From assembly GCA_025531455.1 (NCBI GenBank), contig JAMYHL010000044.1, positions 186,001-250,000 on the forward strand: DNA of 64,000 nt, read 5' to 3'. The first letter of the stretch is position 1. Every line of letters begins with the position of its first letter. The position numbers were made by a program, and so were the translations under genes. This DNA is from Apiotrichum sp. Y4204. Its lineage: Eukaryota; Basidiomycota; Tremellomycetes; Trichosporonales; Trichosporonaceae. Below, piece by piece: positions 57,839 to 64,000 of the stretch. The notes under the pieces were generated by a model. That model searched no databases and was not told the DNA's origin. It saw nothing but the letters and a program-made list of their open reading frames with translations.

Positions 57839-59240
57839 TTACTGGACGGCATAGCTGAGCGCGATAACACAGTAGAGAGCGATAACTAGATGGGTTAGCG
57901 ATGACGACCACGAACATTAGTGCGAGTCCACTCACGCATAAGGCCCTCCATGTAGTTTGTCCTTCCGTCCTGCAGGAGAAGGTTCGAAAGGAGGACGCTG
58001 ACAAACATGGCGATGGTGTCAAAGTTGTCAAACTTGAGGGTGAGGTCCTTGTTCATGGGCCAGGCGATTATGACAAGGAGAGGGATCATGCCGGCAGCAA
58101 TCTGGAGAGACGAGCCGACGGCGACACCAATGGTGAGCTCCATCTTGCCCTTGCAGGCCATCCAGATCGAAGTGACGTGCTCGGCGGCGTTGCCGACGAT
58201 GGGGAGGAGAATAACGGCGATGAAGCTATTGTTAGAAACCTGACCTTGAGGTCTATGCTCACCGCTTGGGAATGTGCCAGGCAACAGCAGTGTTGTCGAT
58301 CGAGGCAACAAGAACATCGGCGGTGAAAGCGGTGACCACGGTGATGAGGGCGAGCCAGATACCAGCGCTGATCTTGTCCATCTCGGGGGTCTCCTCCTCG
58401 GACTCCTCGGCCTCAAAGAGGGCGTGGTGGGTCTTGAGCTGGAACACGAGGTAGGCGATGTAGACGGCAAAGAGTATGACGGCGGTGCCGCGAGAGAGAG
58501 CCAGCATAGCACGGAGGTCTCCCTGGTCGGGCTGCTTTCCCTTTCCGAGGAGGTTCAGGCTGCCGTCGTTCTCCGAAGCACGGTCTGGAATAAGCACTAC
58601 ACGCAAGTCATTGACTTACAGGCCGCGGGAATGATGAGCGTGATACAAGCGAGCGTGAGAAGGGACGAGCTGGTCTGGGCAGCGGTAACCTGGAAGGTGG
58701 ACTCGAAGAAGAAGAAGCCCGAGCTTCATGTTAGAAGTGTACTGCTCTTATGCACTTACGCGAAGAAGCTCATGCCGAGAACGAGGAGAAGGTTGGAGAG
58801 CACACTACCGAGAAGGGACTGCTTGACCAGCTCGAGCTGGTTCTGCTGAAGCGCGACGACGGCGACAATGAGCTCGACGGCGTTGCCGAAACTGGACGTC
58901 AACACATGTTGTCTGTTACAGCTGTCAGCCCGTCCAAAACTTACGTCGCGTTAAGAAGACCGCCAAGGGTCTGGCCCATGGTCATGGACAGCTGCTCAGT
59001 GGCATCACCAAGGAGCTTTGCGAGGGGGACAATCGCAATGAAGGACACGGTAAACCTGATAGTGTCGGACCATCCGAGGTGCTCAGCCATCAGAGCGATG
59101 GGGACAAAGACCATAAGGGCATTGAGCCACGAGCCGAGAAGGATGTGCCGGGACGAGCTGAAGAACGACTTGACAGAGAAGGCGGGGCCGTTCTCGCTGT
59201 GGTCCCCGGACAGGAGCGGGGTGGACTCGTGAGGCGGCAT
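57839..59240 (-). CDS. VCX1: Vacuolar Ca2+/H+ exchanger (CAX family)
   Basis: Predicted 396-residue, 11-helix antiporter loading Ca2+ into the vacuole. Six exons: 59240-58945, 58891-58760, 58723-58620, 58584-58263, 58225-57936 and 57885-57839. Both alpha repeats are clear: c-1 [14 protein letters not shown] preceded by NAT, and c-2 [14 protein letters not shown] preceded by LPIV. Each holds the Glu that binds the ion. An acidic loop between the halves ([15 protein letters not shown]) corresponds to the central acidic motif. The short N terminus ([17 protein letters not shown]) has a dileucine-like PLL signal. The exon 3 join ([14 protein letters not shown]) uses an AAG acceptor at 58724-58726 and is the least certain. 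The last exon encodes [15 protein letters not shown], completing TM11. Confidence 0.93.
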
Positions 59241-62200
59241 TGCGGTAGTTGCGATGCTGCTGAAAAAGGGGAGGTGACTCCTAAGTGAATGTTATGGATG
59301 GATGGAAAAGAAGAATCCAAAGCCTTGTTGATACTGTAATGTCACAAGGAGGAAGGGGAAGGGGGATGGGAGGATGGAAATGAAAGTTGGATGGAGGCAG
59401 TGCAAAACACGGGATAGAGAGAGAGAGAGAGTGGACAAGCGGGTGTCAGGGGGGAGAAGCCAGGATGGATGAAATGAATGAATGTTGTGGACTGACCTGA
59501 CCTGACCTGACCGTTTGCTACTTTTTGCTCTGACCGCACAGGAATGTAACGCACCACCTAGCACTGTGCTCTGAGGGCTTTTGAGCACTGTGTGCAGCTC
59601 GTGCCAAGGCAGCACTACAGTGTGGTGCATACTTTTTTCTCCTCAATCTCCTCTGCGGCCCACCCCATTGCACCCCTGTGTGCGCGTAAACTGTGCATGC
59701 TGCGCTGTGCCTGGAGGTTCATGTGCGCGCGCATGTGTTTTTTTATATAGAGGGCACGAGACTCCCTTGGCTTGACTATCCTGATATTCTGTTCCTCCTC
59801 CGAAACCGATCGTGGCACAAACAAGATATGCAACAGTATGCAGCTACAAACAAGTATAAAAGCCCTGTTGGCTTGTTGGCTTGTGGGGGGTTGTGAGACT
59901 GCTAAAAACACGCGTCGAAAGTGAATCAATTGATCACATTCTTACGATCACTCGCCTAGCAGGTGTCTAGAGTCATCACGCATCATAGTCATCAACTCAC
60001 AGGCCGAGGCCTTGGTCCTCGCCTACGCATTTTTCTTGAGACAGCACGGCTCATTAGATTACAGTCCATTCACGCCCTGGTATCATCAAGGTCAATAGCA
60101 TCACTCTCTTTCCAACACCTCCTATGTCCTGCTGCAAACGAGGCTCCGAGCCGCCCAGAAGGTCTGCTGACCGCCATGGCTCCATCCGCCGGGCGATTGG
60201 ATTCCAGATGCAGCGAGGCCAGTGTAGCGAGGGCTCATGCCATCACTCTCTTCCACTCTGAGCCATGTCTCTGAAAGCTCTGACGTACATTCACGGAAAC
60301 AAGGTACAATTTCCGGCGCGTGTCCGCCCTGGCCCGTCCCTTGTTGTGAACCGTGCACCATGCGATGTCCCCCAGCCGCGCTCCCTCACAAGCAGCTGCC
60401 CTACAAGCTGCGCCATCATCTTCACGCCACCTATGCCACCCACTACGGCCCACTCGCCGCTTGTCCCCGTGCCCCTGGCTACTTGCGATAGTCCGATCGT
60501 GACGTTTGTGCCACGGCTCTCCCGGCTGCAGCTCACGCTCCCGTCTAATGATTTGGCGGGCTAAACGACTACCAAGCTCCGCAGGTACCGTAAAGAGAGT
60601 CATTTCCGATGCAGTGTCTGGCACCCGGTGCTGGATGATAGGACCGTTTTTGCTCTGGTTGTTCCATGGCTCGGTACTGTGATCGTGGTCTTGGCATTCA
60701 GTCACGGCTGTTTGACTGGTCGAAATCCTCTTTGGTGGCGAACAAACGTTTGTCTCTGTAGTTGCACAGTTGTCTGTGCGCACAAATGTCATCCTGGTCA
60801 TCACCAGTTGGGTGCGGCATTAAAAGTGCACATAGTCACGTGATTTGAGACGGTCAATTACATAACAAACAGGACAACCCCCATTCCAACCCTATTCAAT
60901 TGCTGCCGCTCCGAGATCGGCCTCTTTAGCTCGATCGAATGACGTCACAGTTGTGGGTGTGACACTTGTGACTTGTGACATCCCTAAACCCTCCTTAGGA
61001 CATCCCCTTGCCCCTTGGGACGGGAGAGTTGGAATATTGGAATTGCCGGGGAATTGCCGTGGCGAATGGGCTTTGGTGCGGGTTGTGGCAGGAAATAGAT
61101 CATGGATCAGATGGAATGAGGGTGCATGAAAGCATGTGGTCGGCGGCGATGACCTTCATGACCAGCTGATTGACGGTGGGCAGCGCATTTCGGAGGCCGA
61201 GACGATGTCATCGCCACCAGCTGCGTTGCTTCAAGCGGCGTCGGCCCCACCCGAGACCACGGGTTCGCCGGCCCCACCCAAGCCACCCACGGCCGCCACT
61301 GGCACCACTCAACAGGCAACTGGCGCAGCTGATAGCATGTAATGTAAGCTTGCGGCCGATCGGCAGGGTCGGCTTCTGGCGCGCTCTGGAATGACTAAGT
61401 TGTGTTTATCCAACGAGACCGAAGATCGATTGGTGGCAATTCCATATGAACCACTGACCAGTAGCCAGTAGTGGCCACTGGACCGCCGTGAATTGCATTC
61501 GATTGTGCTGGGATCCGCAGCTTGGGCCCCACTACCGAGAAGTAGAGAAGCGGAGAAGCACCAGCTAAGGCCAGAAGACGTTCGTGATGTGTGTGTGTGC
61601 GCGCGTCGGCGGTATCGCGTCGTCGTCGTGCGCTCCCGTCATGGTCCATGGTCTAAAGCTATTAGTGCAACAGCTCTGATCTTGTGTGCACAGCATAGAA
61701 ATAGCATGCTGTTCTGAGGCTCGGCTGCTGCTGTGTATCGCTGCGTCGCTGTAGATCTTGGTCCTGGTGCGCCGAGTGTGCCGAGCTACCCGGAGGCCGG
61801 GGGTTCGGAGGTCGGATGCAGACACAAAACGTGCAAGGGGGGGCGGCCAAGCCGGCCAAGCATTGTTAGCACCGCATCTGGATTGAGATATCTCGCTCTC
61901 TCACTGTCCCTCTCTCTCTCATCGCACTCACCTCATCACACTCGGACATACATACTACTCTCTCGCAATCCCGCATTTCGCATCTCTGCAACTCCACACA
62001 TCTCGGCGCCCCGGCTTTATAAAGCAATTCCGGTTCCGATCTATACCGCATATCATCATCATCATTGTCATTGTCATTCATCCAACATCCATCCTCCGCA
62101 CTCACATCCCTCCTGTGCCCCAGCATCGCCGCCGCCACCGCCGCCACCACCACCGCCACCCGCCACCCGGCTCGGTGTCTCGCTGTAGCTTTTTAATCTC

Positions 62201-62471
62201 CTCAGACTTCTTGTCCTCGAGGAAGACTGTCACCATACCTCACCTCTTCCCGGTATTTTTACTGCTTATAAACACGTCCATCCAACACCCTCACCACAAC
62301 AACCACACCCTCACCACTGTATCACCTACCTCCACGACCGCCACGCAGCAGTCCGCCGTATCACGACGTATATCGCCATCTAGTCGCCTAAGCCATCGAT
62401 TGCAACCTTTCAATCTCCTTTATCTTTTCTTCCCCGATTGAGTTCATGCCAAACGCGACCCGCCACCCATC
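59241..62471. other. Long intergenic region, no supported gene
   Basis: About 3.2 kb between divergent starts. Next to VCX1 there is a GAGAGAGA run (59417-59430) and a repeated CCTGA (59496-59511). The right end (61880-62460) is rich in CT and CCACCG/CCGCCA triplets, typical of a leader. Overlapping frames of up to 190 codons are not family-like. I see no tRNA. Confidence 0.45.
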
Positions 62472-63818
62472 ATGTGCGAGTTCCGCAAGCAGCCAATCTC
62501 CCCCCCGCCAGGCTCGGATAGCGAAATCGGTGTGTCCAGCGACGGCCAGGACAAGCCCCGCCAAGTGTCGCTCCTGAGCTCCATGCTCTCCGAGCATTCG
62601 TCGCCGTCCAAGCCCGCGTCGGGGGGCTACATTTCCGGCCCCTCGGCACCTTCCTCGGCCCCGTCCACCGCGTTTTCCAGCCCGCGCCCGCAGGAAGAAC
62701 CCATTTCCATCCTGCGGCGCAACAGCATGGGCTCTGACGACGAACCATTCCATCTTGGCACAGCCCATGTGCATGTTGCGCCATTGTCGCCTTCACCGAA
62801 GCAGCCCATTTCCCACGACAATGCCAAGCCAATCCTTCTTCACGAGCCTATGGCAGAGGACAAGAATACAGTGGTAGGTCCCCCCGCCCTGAGCATTGCT
62901 GACCTTTAGTCGTCCAGGAGACCATCGTTGAAGTTTGCTGTCGCACAGCCGAAACCCCTAGTGGAACGTGTGCCTGTTCAGACCAGCGACGACGAAACCA
63001 CTCACTCTGGCTACGAGGAGGATTCTGAGGATGGATTCTCCGACGACGAGCCTACGTTCATGATGCAGGCAATGGCGGCTCGCGCGCGTGAGGCCCGTCT
63101 CCGTAACGCTAAGCTCCCTCCACGTCCTGCATCGATGTCGCCGCCGTCAAGGGTAACGGAACCCCCTCCTCGCAGGGGTCGGGGTCACATCCGCGTCGAC
63201 CCTGCGGCGGGCAATGACCACGAGCATTGCTCTCGCCATAACAGTCCTCCGCCCTCGGATGCGCGCTCGACGCGCTCCGCACCTCCGGGCCCCCGAGATG
63301 GTCGTGCTGGGAGCCCCGCACCGTCGAAACACAGCAGCGACGATGACGACGAAGATGATGACGACGATGGCGATGACGACAACGACAATGACGATGATAA
63401 CGAACCCAGCAAGAACGCGATCGACGATAACCCGCGCGATCGGAATGGCAGCGTACAGCAGGAGGCGAAGCCACCAATTGGCCCGCAACGGCCAACACAG
63501 GAGCGTGGAAGCGCCATCACCTCCGACGACTCGGACGCCGAGGCTACAGGTCTCTCTGCGGGTGTGCGCAAGATCCTGCGACGTGCGTCTGAGCATCTTC
63601 CATCATTTCGTCGCCCGTCATTCGCAATGACCCCTTCGTCCCGAGGCGACGACATGGACTCCTCCGCCAGCGCGAATAACTCGGTTCTCGCTCGCTCTCG
63701 GTCCATGGGCGCCAAGTCGAATGGCACTCCGATAAGGATCGCACCCCAAGTTCCAGATGACGAGCCCCTCGCGCGAAGCCAACCTCTTGCTTGCCCGCCC
63801 CGCCAGATCGAGGCTTAA
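62472..63818 (+). CDS. Unidentified disordered, acidic Ser-rich protein
   Basis: Predicted 436 residues from two exons (62472-62873 and 62910-63818). I do not recognise the family. It is largely low-complexity: Ser/Pro-rich N-terminal third with repeated SMLSEHSSPS-like segments and basophilic kinase-type sites (ILRRNSMGS, SSRRPSLKF). An acidic block follows (DDETTHSGYEEDSEDGFSDD), then a short helix MMQAMAARAREARLRNAKLP that could be the only folded or binding element. A poly-Asp/Asn run (63343-63400) follows. Near the C terminus is another basic phosphosite-like segment (KILRRASEHLPSFRRPS). RRxS motifs suggest PKA-type regulation, which is inference. No membrane span is seen. The start at 62472 follows a long CT-rich leader. 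Confidence 0.72.
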
Positions 63819-64000
63819 TACACGAAACGCCTACCGTTGTATCATATTGACTTCCTATTCACCAGCGGCCCTCTGTCCGCCGAGTATCTAGATGACTGAT
63901 TGAGGGGTGATGATTAGACATGCACACATACATGCAGCTATGCAGCTCTCGGTAAACGGTTGTCAACGGTCAGCAGTCATTGTCTTTACGTTATCTGTTG
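63819..64000. other. 3' flank of the last gene
   Basis: 182 bases of AT-richer DNA after the stop, presumably 3' UTR. No other feature is seen before the window ends. Confidence 0.5.

Noticed and set aside
60235..60804. 189-codon minus-strand frame in the long right intergenic region
   Set aside because: No recognisable domain. Other frames overlap it equally well.

Overview
This window looks like nuclear chromosomal DNA from a basidiomycete yeast. The best guess is a tremellomycete, perhaps of the Trichosporonales. This is inferred from gene architecture and protein flavour, not from a database match. The DNA is GC-rich. Almost every gene is broken by very short spliceosomal introns (mostly about 29-70 nt) with GTRNGT donors, CTNAC-type branch sites and YAG acceptors. 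Leaders are pyrimidine-rich, genes lie on both strands, and one tRNA gene carries its own intron. I rebuilt exon structures by hand, joining frames by splice phase and by fit to known protein families. In each gene model with listed exons, the exon lengths sum to an intact frame.

Layout. 0-8 kb: the 3' tail of an unidentified gene; NTA1, an N-terminal amidase (-); and a C2H2 plus fungal_trans transcription factor (+). 8-16.3 kb: a VAP/Scs2-type ER protein with two very long introns (+), tRNA-Phe(GAA), a paraoxonase-like membrane-anchored propeller protein (+) and S-adenosylhomocysteinase (-). 18-26 kb: exocyst EXO70 (+), condensin kleisin BRN1 (-) and a DHHC palmitoyltransferase (+), followed by an 8-bp minisatellite. 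28.6-39 kb: trehalose-phosphatase TPS2 (+), a small ankyrin protein (-), TRAPPC11 (+) and a YANK/STK32-type lipid-anchored kinase (-). 41-49 kb: proteasome beta1 PRE3 (-), an unidentified protein ending in NPFE (+) and a large unidentified polyglutamine protein (+). 49-60 kb: DAM1, an alpha/beta hydrolase, a DUF2237 protein and tafazzin (all +); RBX1 (-) and OGG1 (+), transcribed divergently; and a VCX1-type Ca2+/H+ exchanger (-). 62-64 kb: a disordered acidic protein (+).

The genes do not form an obvious pathway cluster. They are housekeeping functions: vesicle tethering (EXO70, TRAPPC11), lipids and membranes (VAP, tafazzin, DHHC enzyme), chromosome segregation (BRN1, DAM1), protein turnover (NTA1, PRE3, RBX1), DNA repair (OGG1), methyl cycle (SAH1), trehalose (TPS2) and Ca2+ (VCX1). 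I found no transposon, CRISPR array, secondary-metabolite cluster or clearly new multi-gene system. The most interesting signals are at the level of gene structure: microexons next to active-site residues, an intron exactly at the PRE3 autocleavage site, a cassette-like 48-nt exon carrying the DHHC motif, NAGNAG acceptors, frame-preserving introns, long VAP introns, an interstitial telomere-like patch and a G-rich tract inside an intron.
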